This document shows, piece by piece, positions 1 through 7,568 of a stretch of 44,226 nt of DNA. The stretch lies in assembly GCA_017694785.1 (NCBI GenBank), contig JADIMK010000079.1, forward strand, positions 1 through 44,226, written 5' to 3'. The first letter of the stretch is position 1. Each line of letters starts with the position of its first letter. The notes below the pieces were generated by a model. The model ran no database searches. It was not told the DNA's origin and saw only the letters and a program-made list of their open reading frames with translations. The stretch comes from Candidatus Cryptobacteroides intestinigallinarum (GTDB lineage: Bacteria > Bacteroidota > Bacteroidia > Bacteroidales > UBA932). The position numbers and the translations under genes are program-made.

Positions 1-88
1 TGCTGTTCCCCGCGCTTTTTCGCAGCTTGCCGCGTCCTTCTTCGCCTCCGGAAGCCTAGGCATCCTCCGTCCGCCCTTCTTTCCTTCT
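1..88 (-). rRNA. 23S rRNA, 5' end (partial, runs off the window)
   Basis: Read on the minus strand, the first bases contain the conserved start of bacterial large-subunit rRNA: an AAGGGCGGACGGAGGATGCC block, then a GGAGGCGAAGAAGGACGCGG block, then AAGCTGCGAAAAAGC. These line up with E. coli 23S (ACGGTGGATGCC, GAGGCGATGAAGGACGTG, CTGCGATAAGC). Only about 88 bases are present and the exact mature 5' end is a guess. A promoter lies about 190 bases upstream and the next gene beyond it is a transporter, so this 23S copy is not preceded by 16S rRNA or by ITS tRNAs. Confidence 0.9.
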
Positions 89-280
89 CTCTGTGAATCA
101 CTCATAGTCTTAACTACTCGTGTATCTTTGCCTTTGAAATTGCAGTCCGCAGCAGTGTGCCTCTCGGCACTGACTACTCGACTTCTCGTTTCTGCTTCTT
201 TACCTCGTTTTCTCTCTCATTATTGTCAATGAACTTTCCGTTTCAGTCTTGAAAACTCATCGTTTTTTCCGAAACGGGCT
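89..280 (-). other. 23S rRNA leader
   Basis: This is the transcribed leader between the rRNA promoter and the 23S start. It contains no tRNA and no 16S 3' end. On the minus strand it carries a GTTCATTGACA element at 224-234 that resembles an antitermination boxA. It also has a perfect hairpin with arms at 157-161 and 166-170 (GTGCC/GGCAC, 4-base loop). The octamer ACTACTCG occurs twice on the plus strand, at 113-120 and 173-180. Functions for these elements are inferred from position only. Confidence 0.5.
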
Positions 281-312
281 GCAAAGATACGGACTTTTTC
301 ATTACCTCCAAA
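281..312 (-). promoter_or_regulatory. rRNA promoter of Bacteroidota type
   Basis: On the minus strand TTTG (309-312) is followed by a 19-base spacer and TATCTTTGC (281-289). This fits the Bacteroidota primary sigma consensus TTTG-N19-TAnnTTTG. An A/T-rich stretch lies upstream of it, as is common for strong rRNA promoters. Transcription would run into the 23S gene. Confidence 0.8.
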
Positions 313-486
313 TTTTTTTGAACTTTTTTTTGAAAAAAATCGCATTTTTCTCAAAAAACAGCCTAAAAACCGGAAAAAGGAGGCCGGTCAAGGGGAAAAT
401 GCGCCATGATCCGGCCGGTATGGCCAGAGTCTTCTGTTTTCAAAATCACATATGCCCATAAATATCCGTATGTCCATAAATATATA

Positions 487-494
487 TATATTTG
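487..494 (+). promoter_or_regulatory. Candidate -7 box for the OPT-zupT-pepT operon
   Basis: TATATTTG matches the TAnnTTTG -7 consensus and lies 75 bases before the start codon. No good -33 TTG is visible at the expected distance, so the call is tentative. Between the rRNA promoter and this point (313-486) I see only A/T-rich and low-information sequence. Confidence 0.35.
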
Positions 495-568
495 TAATCT
501 TTGTAAAATTGCGGCATGACATATAGCCGCATTGTCAAGACAAGATAGACACGAAAAAACGACTGCAG

Positions 569-2548
569 ATGGAAAAGCAAAGGATGACATTGCCCGAAAA
601 CGCACATCGGGAACTCAAGGACGGCGAACAGTACAGGCCTCTCCTCTCCCCTGAGAAGAACTATCCTGAAGTAACGCCCTATTCGGTCAGTCTGGGACTG
701 CTGATGACAATCATATTCTCCGCCGCCGCGGCATTCCTCGGTCTGAAGGTGGGACAGGTATTCGAGGCCGCCATACCGATTGCAATCATAGCTGTCGGCG
801 TATCCAGTGCGCTGGGCAAGAAAAACGCCCTCGGACAGAACGTGATGATACAGTCCATAGGATCATGTTCCGGAGCAATAGTTGCCGGTGCCATATTCAC
901 CCTTCCGGCTCTCTATATTCTCCAGGACAAATATCCTGAGCTGACTGTCAATTTTTCAAAGGTATTCTTTTCATCGCTTCTGGGAGGAATCCTCGGCATA
1001 CTCTTCCTGATTCCGTTCAGGAAATATTTCGTAAAGGAGATGCACGGCAAATATCCTTTCCCTGAAGCCACAGCCACCACACAGGTACTTGTCAGCGGAG
1101 AAAGCGGAGGCAAAGGTGCCAGGACCCTCCTTATAAGCGGACTTATCGGAGGCCTGTATGACTTCATAATATCGACATTCGGACTGTGGGGCGAGACCCT
1201 CACTACAAGGATACTGCCTTTCGGCGAAATGATTGCAGACAAGGCAAAGACAGTGCTGAAGATCAACACTGGAGCCGCTGTCCTCGGACTCGGATACATA
1301 GTGGGTCTGAAATATGCGTTCATAATCTGCTGCGGCAGCTTCCTGGTATGGCTTGTCATCATACCGCTGATGAATCTCTTCTGGCACGGACAGATTATTG
1401 ATCTGATGAATACAGGCATCACCATGACAATAGGAGAAATGTCTCCGGAACAGATATTCAGCGAATATGCCAGACATATCGGCATAGGCGGCATAGCGAC
1501 TGCCGGAATAATCGGTATTGTCAAGTCCTTCGGAGTGATAAAGTCAGCCGTTGGTCTTGCAGCAAGTGAATTCTCACGCAAAAAGACAGGAGAAGAAGAA
1601 AAGGTTGTCCGTACCCAGAGGGACATCTCGATGAAAATCATCGCAGGAGGCATAGCTGTGACATTGATAGCAGTCCTGGCGTTCTTCGCATTCGGTGTAG
1701 TTGACAACATCTGGCATGCCGTCATAGGCCTGCTTGTGGTCGGGATCATAGCATTCCTGTTCACGACAGTGGCGGCCAATGCCATAGCTATAGTCGGGTC
1801 CAACCCGGTGAGCGGAATGACTCTGATGACACTGATTCTTGCTTCGCTGATAATGGTGGCCAGCGGACTCAGCGGCACAGCAGGAATGACTGCAGCGCTT
1901 ATCATAGGTGGCGTGGTCTGCACAGCTCTTTCAGTAGCAGGAGCTTTCGTCACTGACCTGAAGATCGGATACTGGATAGGCAGCACACCGGCAAAGCAGG
2001 AAACATGGAAATTCCTGGGTACACTCGTAGCAGCAGCTACAGTCGGCGGAGTAATGATGATCCTAAACAAGACCTATGGCTTCACAGGTGAGAATGCTCT
2101 TGTCGCTCCCCAGGCAAATGCCATGGCTGCAGTCATAGAGCCAATGATGAACGGAGGCGGAGCCCCATGGCTGCTGTACGGCATCGGAGCTCTGCTTGCA
2201 CTGATACTGACAGCTGCCAAGGTCCCGGCTCTTCCTTTTGCACTCGGCATGTTCATTCCTATCGACCTCAACCTTCCGATGCTCGTCGGTGGTGCTATCT
2301 CATGGTATGTGGGAAGCCGCAGCAAAGACAAGGCGCTGAATGACGCAAGACAGGAAAAAGGTACTCTCATAGCATCCGGATTCATAGCCGGAGGTGCTCT
2401 GATGGGTGTTGTAAGTGCTATTCTGAGATTTGCAAAAATTGACTGGTACATTGCCCCGTCATCATGGACAGAGCCCGTGGCCATCATCCCTTACGCAGCA
2501 ATAATCGTCTTCATGGGCATTGCATCTCTGAAAGCGAAGAAAGCATAG
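569..2548 (+). CDS. OPT family oligopeptide transporter
   Basis: This is a 659-residue polytopic membrane protein that looks like a full-length bacterial member of the OPT family, proton-coupled importers of small peptides or metal chelates. It has about 15 hydrophobic segments through to the C terminus. The family-like stretch GSNPVSGMT lies around residues 409-417, and AAAAFLGLKVGQVFEA in the first membrane segments is also typical. The start ATG is the first in frame and the ORF needs no correction. It is followed after 10 bases by zupT and then pepT, suggesting one transcript in which imported peptides are hydrolysed by peptidase T. Whether the substrate is a peptide or a metal complex cannot be decided from sequence, and the metal transporter next door keeps the second option open. 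Confidence 0.9.
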   Translation: MEKQRMTLPENAHRELKDGEQYRPLLSPEKNYPEVTPYSVSLGLLMTIIFSAAAAFLGLKVGQVFEAAIPIAIIAVGVSSALGKKNALGQNVMIQSIGSCSGAIVAGAIFTLPALYILQDKYPELTVNFSKVFFSSLLGGILGILFLIPFRKYFVKEMHGKYPFPEATATTQVLVSGESGGKGARTLLISGLIGGLYDFIISTFGLWGETLTTRILPFGEMIADKAKTVLKINTGAAVLGLGYIVGLKYAFIICCGSFLVWLVIIPLMNLFWHGQIIDLMNTGITMTIGEMSPEQIFSEYARHIGIGGIATAGIIGIVKSFGVIKSAVGLAASEFSRKKTGEEEKVVRTQRDISMKIIAGGIAVTLIAVLAFFAFGVVDNIWHAVIGLLVVGIIAFLFTTVAANAIAIVGSNPVSGMTLMTLILASLIMVASGLSGTAGMTAALIIGGVVCTALSVAGAFVTDLKIGYWIGSTPAKQETWKFLGTLVAAATVGGVMMILNKTYGFTGENALVAPQANAMAAVIEPMMNGGGAPWLLYGIGALLALILTAAKVPALPFALGMFIPIDLNLPMLVGGAISWYVGSRSKDKALNDARQEKGTLIASGFIAGGALMGVVSAILRFAKIDWYIAPSSWTEPVAIIPYAAIIVFMGIASLKAKKA

Positions 2549-2558
2549 GACAGCTGAC

Positions 2559-3401
2559 ATGACTATATTCAACGCACTGCTTCTGACACTTGTAGCCGGA
2601 GCCGCCACAGGCATCGGCGGACTGCTGATACTGTTCAATAAGAAATTGAGCAGCAATTTTCTTGCTGCTGCACTCGGATTGTCGGCCGGTGTCATGATAT
2701 TCATCTCCCTTGCCGAACTTTATCCAGAGGCCCAGCAGGCAATTACCGCCGACGGTGCCATAAGTAACGGCAAGCTGTGGGTTCTCCTGTCTTTCTTCGG
2801 AGGAATGGGGATAATAACACTCATAGACTTCCTGGTCCCCGAGTATGAAAATCCGCACGAGGCTTCAGGGCTGACGCTTGAAGCAAGGACTGCCGCCACA
2901 GAAATGATACATGAATCCGAAGCAAGCGGCAACGTGCATGCTCTGAGGAAAATAGGCATAATGTCAGCCCTTGCGATAGCTATACACAATTTTCCTGAAG
3001 GCATGGCTACATTCATAAGCGCCTTGAATGACAGCCAGATGGGTGCAGGAATCACATTTGCCATCGCCCTGCACAACATACCTGAAGGCATTGCAGTCGC
3101 GATTCCGATATATTATGCCACAAAGAGCAAAGGCAAGGCACTGCTGTATGCGACACTTTCCGGTCTGACAGAGCCCATAGGTGCAGCCATCTGCTATGGG
3201 CTTACCGCTCTTGCCGGAATAAGCATATCAGGTAACGGAATGGCTTTTCCGCTGATCCTCGCAGCTGTCGCAGGCATCATGATATACATTTCCCTTGACG
3301 AGCTTCTTCCTACAGCAGAAGAGTACGGCAAACACCATGTGGCAATAGCCGGAGTAGTAGCCGGTATGGCGATAATGGGAATAAGCCTGCTGATGCTGTA
3401 G
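2559..3401 (+). CDS. zupT: ZIP family metal transporter ZupT
   Basis: This 280-residue inner-membrane protein belongs to the ZIP family (Zrt/Irt-like), which imports zinc and other divalent metals. Two signature metal-site motifs are intact: HNFPEGMA near residues 143-150 and HNIPEGIA near 172-179. About eight transmembrane segments are visible, with a polar loop at about 85-130 before the motifs. Its length is close to that of E. coli ZupT (257 residues). It starts 10 bases after the OPT transporter and ends 23 bases before pepT, so translational or transcriptional coupling is likely. No metal-responsive operator is visible upstream. Confidence 0.92.
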   Translation: MTIFNALLLTLVAGAATGIGGLLILFNKKLSSNFLAAALGLSAGVMIFISLAELYPEAQQAITADGAISNGKLWVLLSFFGGMGIITLIDFLVPEYENPHEASGLTLEARTAATEMIHESEASGNVHALRKIGIMSALAIAIHNFPEGMATFISALNDSQMGAGITFAIALHNIPEGIAVAIPIYYATKSKGKALLYATLSGLTEPIGAAICYGLTALAGISISGNGMAFPLILAAVAGIMIYISLDELLPTAEEYGKHHVAIAGVVAGMAIMGISLLML

Positions 3402-3424
3402 ACTTTATTGAAAAACAAGATATT

Positions 3425-4654
3425 ATGGAAAATTTACTAGACAGATTCCTGCGATATGTAGCAGTTGACACACAATCTGACCCAGAATCCGAAAGCCAGC
3501 CAAGCAGCGCAAAGGAGCTTGATCTTCTGAACATGCTTTGCAATGAACTTCAGAAAATGGGAGTAGAAGCATCAATCGATGAATATGGATATGTGATGGG
3601 ATCAATCCCTTCAAACAGCGGAGAGAATATCCCTGCCATAGGATTCATCGCACATGTTGACACGTCTCCGGATGCCTCTGGAGCTAACATAAGGCCTCAG
3701 ATAATCAGGGACTATGACGGCAAAGACATACTTCTTGATCCGGCGACAGGCCTTTCTCTCAAGACAGAGGACTTCCCTGAACTCAAGGGATATGCCGGTC
3801 AGACGATCATCACAACAGACGGGACTACTCTTCTGGGAGCCGATGACAAGGCAGGAGTAGCAGAGATAATGGATGCGGTGCAGTACATCATGTCACACCC
3901 GGAATTCAAGCATGGAGCAGTCAAGATCGGATTCACCCCTGACGAAGAAATCGGACGTGGGGTAGTGAAATTCGATGTAAAGAAATTCGGGGCTGACTAC
4001 GCATACACGATGGACGGAGGTGCGATCGGAGAACTCGAATATGAGAACTTCAACGCAGCATCGGCAACAGTACATATACAGGGAAGGAACATACACCCGG
4101 GCTATGCAAAAGGCAAGATGCGCAATGCAATCCTGATAGGAATGGAAATGAACGGGCTTCTCCCTGTTGAGCAGCGTCCGGAATTCACTGAAGGTTACGA
4201 AGGCTTCATACATATAGTAGGATTCAACGGCACCGTTGAAGAGGCCACCTTCTCATATATCATCCGCGACCACGACATGAAGCTTTTCGAGGACAAGAAG
4301 GAGATGGTAAAGAAATGCGCTGACTTCATAAACCTCAAATATGGCAAAGGCACGGCAACCGTCGAAATCAAGCACCAGTACTACAATATGAGAAAAGAAG
4401 TCGAGCCGCATTACCACATCATCGAGAAAGCCGTCAAAGCGATGGAAATGGAAGGAATCAAGCCTCATATACAGCCGATAAGGGGAGGTACAGACGGAGC
4501 CAACCTGTCATTCATGGGACTGCCTTGTCCGAACATCTTCGCCGGCGGGCACAACTTCCACGGCAAACTTGAGTACGTGCCTCTCGAAAGCATGGAGAAA
4601 GCATCAAAGGTAATAGTGAACATCATCTCCTTATTTGCAGACAAAGACAATTGA
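3425..4654 (+). CDS. pepT: Peptidase T (tripeptide aminopeptidase)
   Basis: This 409-residue cytosolic zinc peptidase of family M20B releases the N-terminal residue of tripeptides. The M20 metal and catalytic motifs are in order: HVDTSPD (about residues 77-83), GADDKAG (about 139-145), DEEIG (about 173-177), HPGYAKG in the dimerisation domain (about 223), and GGHNFHG near the C terminus. The length is the family norm. It is the last gene of the OPT-zupT-pepT cluster, where it would degrade imported small peptides. A strong hairpin terminator follows its stop codon. Confidence 0.95.
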   Translation: MENLLDRFLRYVAVDTQSDPESESQPSSAKELDLLNMLCNELQKMGVEASIDEYGYVMGSIPSNSGENIPAIGFIAHVDTSPDASGANIRPQIIRDYDGKDILLDPATGLSLKTEDFPELKGYAGQTIITTDGTTLLGADDKAGVAEIMDAVQYIMSHPEFKHGAVKIGFTPDEEIGRGVVKFDVKKFGADYAYTMDGGAIGELEYENFNAASATVHIQGRNIHPGYAKGKMRNAILIGMEMNGLLPVEQRPEFTEGYEGFIHIVGFNGTVEEATFSYIIRDHDMKLFEDKKEMVKKCADFINLKYGKGTATVEIKHQYYNMRKEVEPHYHIIEKAVKAMEMEGIKPHIQPIRGGTDGANLSFMGLPCPNIFAGGHNFHGKLEYVPLESMEKASKVIVNIISLFADKDN

Positions 4655-4676
4655 TCTGCTCAATACCGATAATCAG

Positions 4677-4712
4677 AAAAGGCGGCTCCTACAGTAGAGA
4701 CCGCCTTTTTTA
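4677..4712 (+). terminator. Rho-independent terminator between convergent genes
   Basis: Arms AAAAGGCGG (4677-4685) and CCGCCTTTT (4701-4709) pair perfectly around a 15-base loop and are followed by further T residues. The A-run on the left arm makes it usable from both strands. It therefore probably ends both pepT (+) and the guaB-to-OstA transcript (-). Confidence 0.8.
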
Positions 4713-4735
4713 TTGTCTTTTCAGCAGTTTCGGCA

Positions 4736-7495
4736 TCAGTTTCCGCCTATGCTTTCAGCCTTTCTTTTCCCTGCAGTCCTGGCTTCTGCCCTGGCCTTGC
4801 GGCGGGCTTCCCTTGCGGCATAACGTTCCTTGTATTTCTCAAGAGCCGCTTCCTCCTTCCGGACTTCTTCAGCCGCAGCTTCCAGCATACGCAGCTTACG
4901 TCTGCGTTCCTTCATCAGCTTCTTTTCTGCCTTTATACGGGCCTTGTCGGCATCCCTCTGGTCCAGAGCCTTCCACCTGGCCTCCTTTGCAGCAAGTCTC
5001 TGGGCCTTTTTCTCTGCTCTTTCTGCCTTTGCCTTTTCCTTCAGCTGAGCTTTGGTAAGGACGACATTCGAATCAGCCATAGCAGCCAGACGGGCAGAGT
5101 CGGCTGCAGCGAGACTGTCAGCGACATGAAGAGAATCTGCCACATGCTTCAGACCGTCCGCCAAAGCCACAGAATCGGCTGCAGCCTTGACTTTGAGAGA
5201 ATCAGCCACTTTTATTGAATCCTGGATGCGTATAGCTTCAAGCCTCTCCTGCTCACGACGTTCGATTTCCCGCTGCCGTTCCCGAACCTTTGCCAAGGAA
5301 TCCCTTACAGCAATCTGAAGGTATATGTTGTCCATATATCCGGGGAAATATATGTTCGTCTGCTCATAAGTAGCCCTAGGGACAGCCGCGTAGCTCTGAC
5401 GCTGCGGCGCACGAGGAGTAAGTGGTGTCACGGCATAGCGGTCGGCAGGACGTTTGTCAGGAATCCAGTTGAATCCTTTCAGCTTCTTGTCTTCTTCTGA
5501 CATCTGAGCCACAGGATATGCATTGCTGGCCGCTGTATCAAAATAATATACCCGGCTTATGTCGCCATCCTTGAAATATGCAGAAAGCATCTTGCTTTCC
5601 TTTCTGTTTGCAGTAGCAAGCGCATCATTCTCCTCCAGATAGAATATGGCTGAAGAGCCTCCGAGCGCATCAAATCTCTCAAGCTGCCCGGCATCATCGA
5701 AAAATGCCATCATTTCAGCTGCCCTTATCTGGTCATAATGTGTGGAATCTTCCTGTATATGGATGAATGCATTTGACATCAGGCTGACCTTCTCCATCGC
5801 CTGATTACGGATCACAGCCGTCACGCTGTCAGATGAATACTGCTGTCTGACCTCATTCCATATCACCGGAGATTTGAAAAGCCTTGCAAGTGAATCAAGG
5901 TCAGAATATTCCAGGGAATCGCAGATGATCTGCATATTCTTCCTGTATATCTTGACATTGCCCAAAGCAGTGACAAAACCGATCTTTGTGGTGTCCGGAG
6001 CCGGTGCAGCAACAGAATCAGCCAACGCCTTACCCGAAAGACTGTCGGAAGGGGAAACACCTAGACTGTCTGCAGGGGAAACACCCAGACTGTCGGAAGA
6101 TGAAACTCCCAGACTGTCCGCCAATGAAAGCCCAAGGCTATCAGCTGACGATATGCCCGAACTGTCTGCCGATGAGAGCCGGAGGCTGTCCGGTTGAGAG
6201 ACAGGCTGAGGCACGGCCCCAGCCATCTGGCCTGCCGCGGCAGTATTTTTTGCAGCCGGCTGCTCTGATCCGGTAGTCTTGCCTTCGGATTTCTGGCCTG
6301 AATTCTTGCCTTCGGATTTCTGGCCGGAATTCTTGCCTTCGGATTTCTGGCCTGAGTTCTTGCCCGGAAGATTGTCCGGAGGTCTGTTAGGATCATTCTT
6401 AGCTGCTTCTGCAGCCTTCTGGGCCGCCTCCTCCGCAGCCTTGCGGCGATAATTTGACACAGCATCTATCTCAAGATTCTCTTTGCGCACCTTTGCTTCT
6501 TCAATGAGAAGAGAATCTACATCGCACATCTTCACTGTATAGTACATCAGCGTGTCTGCTCCGAAATAGACTGTATCTATCTGTCCGTTTTCATCCGTTC
6601 TGGCTATGACTGCAGGCTTTCTCCTCATGGTGACACGGGAAAGGCTGTCGACATAGTTGATATGGCCGGCCACTCCAGAAACATTACGCGTAGTATCTGT
6701 CACCTGAGCATTGCCGAACATGTCCACATCCATGGTATTGCGGTAGAAATACAAGGAATCGCACCAGCCTTCCTGAGTCTCGGACATCACATGGACATTG
6801 CGTCTGAAAAAGAATATTTCCCTGTTGCGGTCATACCATCCCGCATCAGAAGAAAGCATGTTGTCATCCTTCCAGGCATTCGTACCGCGTCCGAATGTCG
6901 CAAAATTACGGTCAGACTCATATCTCAGGCTTGACGTCTTTATAAATATGGAGTCAGTGAACATGTTGACGTCCTGGAGAAAATCAAAGACCTTTATCTT
7001 GGAATCATAGTTGCCCCTCTGGCTTTCTATGATCTGCCCGTCCTTGTCCCGCATCGATCCTCCGTCCATGAACACAGCGACACTGTCCTTTGTATTGTAG
7101 TCCAGATGCTTTGTCCTGAGGGTATTGTTGTCCTTGTCCCTGAGCTGTACGACATGTCCCCGGAACTCTGCGAGATTACGGTCTATATAGTACATCATCC
7201 TGTCACTCTCCAGCTCCGTCCTGTCCTGCAGGATCTTCACTGAGCCTATTGCTTCTATGAAGCGTCTGTCCACATCCCATATAGCTGTATCGCAGAGAAG
7301 ATAAGTGTTGTTGTGGAGAAATACGGCATTGCCTGTAGCCCTGCGGAAAGTCCTGCCGCCACGCTCCATCTGACGGAGAGTATCGGCCTGTACAAGACGC
7401 ACAAGGCTGTCTTCCTGCTTCTTTTCCTGTGCTGACACAGAAAACATTGCCAGGAAAGACAGTAGAATTATTGCCGTTATCCTTGATTTAAGCAT
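4736..7495 (-). CDS. OstA-like protein with low-complexity extensions (LPS transport related)
   Basis: An N-terminal signal peptide (MLKSRITAIILLSFLAMFSVSAQ) precedes an LptA/OstA-type beta-jellyroll repeat region covering about residues 25-330. A second OstA-like block lies at about 510-600 (phrase ALGNVKIYRKNMQIICDSLE). In the envelope such proteins bridge lipopolysaccharide to the outer membrane. The linker between the blocks contains two in-frame tandem repeats (9-residue KNSGQKSEG, and 8-residue units around ADSLG). The last 230 residues are rich in ADS repeats and then in K/R/E, predicting a long charged helix. At about 920 residues it seems unusually long for this family. Codon GTG at 7510 could add five residues; ATG at 7495 is preferred because the signal peptide begins there. 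It lies downstream of two SurA-type chaperone genes. Confidence 0.82.
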   Translation of the reverse strand: MLKSRITAIILLSFLAMFSVSAQEKKQEDSLVRLVQADTLRQMERGGRTFRRATGNAVFLHNNTYLLCDTAIWDVDRRFIEAIGSVKILQDRTELESDRMMYYIDRNLAEFRGHVVQLRDKDNNTLRTKHLDYNTKDSVAVFMDGGSMRDKDGQIIESQRGNYDSKIKVFDFLQDVNMFTDSIFIKTSSLRYESDRNFATFGRGTNAWKDDNMLSSDAGWYDRNREIFFFRRNVHVMSETQEGWCDSLYFYRNTMDVDMFGNAQVTDTTRNVSGVAGHINYVDSLSRVTMRRKPAVIARTDENGQIDTVYFGADTLMYYTVKMCDVDSLLIEEAKVRKENLEIDAVSNYRRKAAEEAAQKAAEAAKNDPNRPPDNLPGKNSGQKSEGKNSGQKSEGKNSGQKSEGKTTGSEQPAAKNTAAAGQMAGAVPQPVSQPDSLRLSSADSSGISSADSLGLSLADSLGVSSSDSLGVSPADSLGVSPSDSLSGKALADSVAAPAPDTTKIGFVTALGNVKIYRKNMQIICDSLEYSDLDSLARLFKSPVIWNEVRQQYSSDSVTAVIRNQAMEKVSLMSNAFIHIQEDSTHYDQIRAAEMMAFFDDAGQLERFDALGGSSAIFYLEENDALATANRKESKMLSAYFKDGDISRVYYFDTAASNAYPVAQMSEEDKKLKGFNWIPDKRPADRYAVTPLTPRAPQRQSYAAVPRATYEQTNIYFPGYMDNIYLQIAVRDSLAKVRERQREIERREQERLEAIRIQDSIKVADSLKVKAAADSVALADGLKHVADSLHVADSLAAADSARLAAMADSNVVLTKAQLKEKAKAERAEKKAQRLAAKEARWKALDQRDADKARIKAEKKLMKERRRKLRMLEAAAEEVRKEEAALEKYKERYAAREARRKARAEARTAGKRKAESIGGN
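6042..6185 (-). repeat. 24-bp tandem repeat (6 units) inside the OstA-like gene
   Basis: Six consecutive 24-base units begin at 6042, 6066, 6090, 6114, 6138 and 6162. Each encodes an 8-residue unit of the type SADSLGVS. The first three units are nearly identical and the last three have diverged, as expected for progressive slippage. The reading frame is kept throughout. Confidence 0.85.
6281..6361 (-). repeat. 27-bp tandem repeat (3 units) inside the OstA-like gene
   Basis: Three 27-base units at 6281-6307, 6308-6334 and 6335-6361 differ at only a few bases and encode KNSGQKSEG three times. They lie in the linker between the two OstA-like blocks and keep the frame. Confidence 0.9.
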
Positions 7496-7510
7496 ATGGG
7501 TAAGATTCAC

Positions 7511-7555
7511 CTTTTTCTGAGTTCCCTTTTTCTGAGTTCCCTTTTTCTGAGTTCA
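7511..7555 (-). repeat. 15-bp triple tandem repeat in front of the OstA-like gene
   Basis: The plus-strand unit CTTTTTCTGAGTTCC occurs at 7511-7525 and 7526-7540, and with one change at 7541-7555. On the coding strand each copy gives AACTCAGAAAAAGG, an A/G-rich potential ribosome-binding region. It fills most of the gap between the surA stop codon and the OstA-like start. The unit is a multiple of three and is in frame with the gene, back to a TGA. Confidence 0.9.
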
Positions 7556-7568
7556 CATTTTCAGGACA

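Noticed and set aside
122..130. Plus-strand TATCTTTG near the 23S start as a second promoter
   Set aside because: It matches the -7 consensus but has no -33 element and points to no gene within 440 bases. It lies within the transcribed rRNA leader.
249..461. Plus-strand frame of 70 residues in the rRNA promoter region
   Set aside because: It overlaps the 23S promoter and leader antisense, and is rich in Phe/Lys from the A/T tracts.
913..2070. Minus-strand frame of 385 residues opposite the OPT transporter
   Set aside because: It is antisense to a clear membrane transporter; the Ile/Pro/Thr-rich product is typical of a shadow frame.
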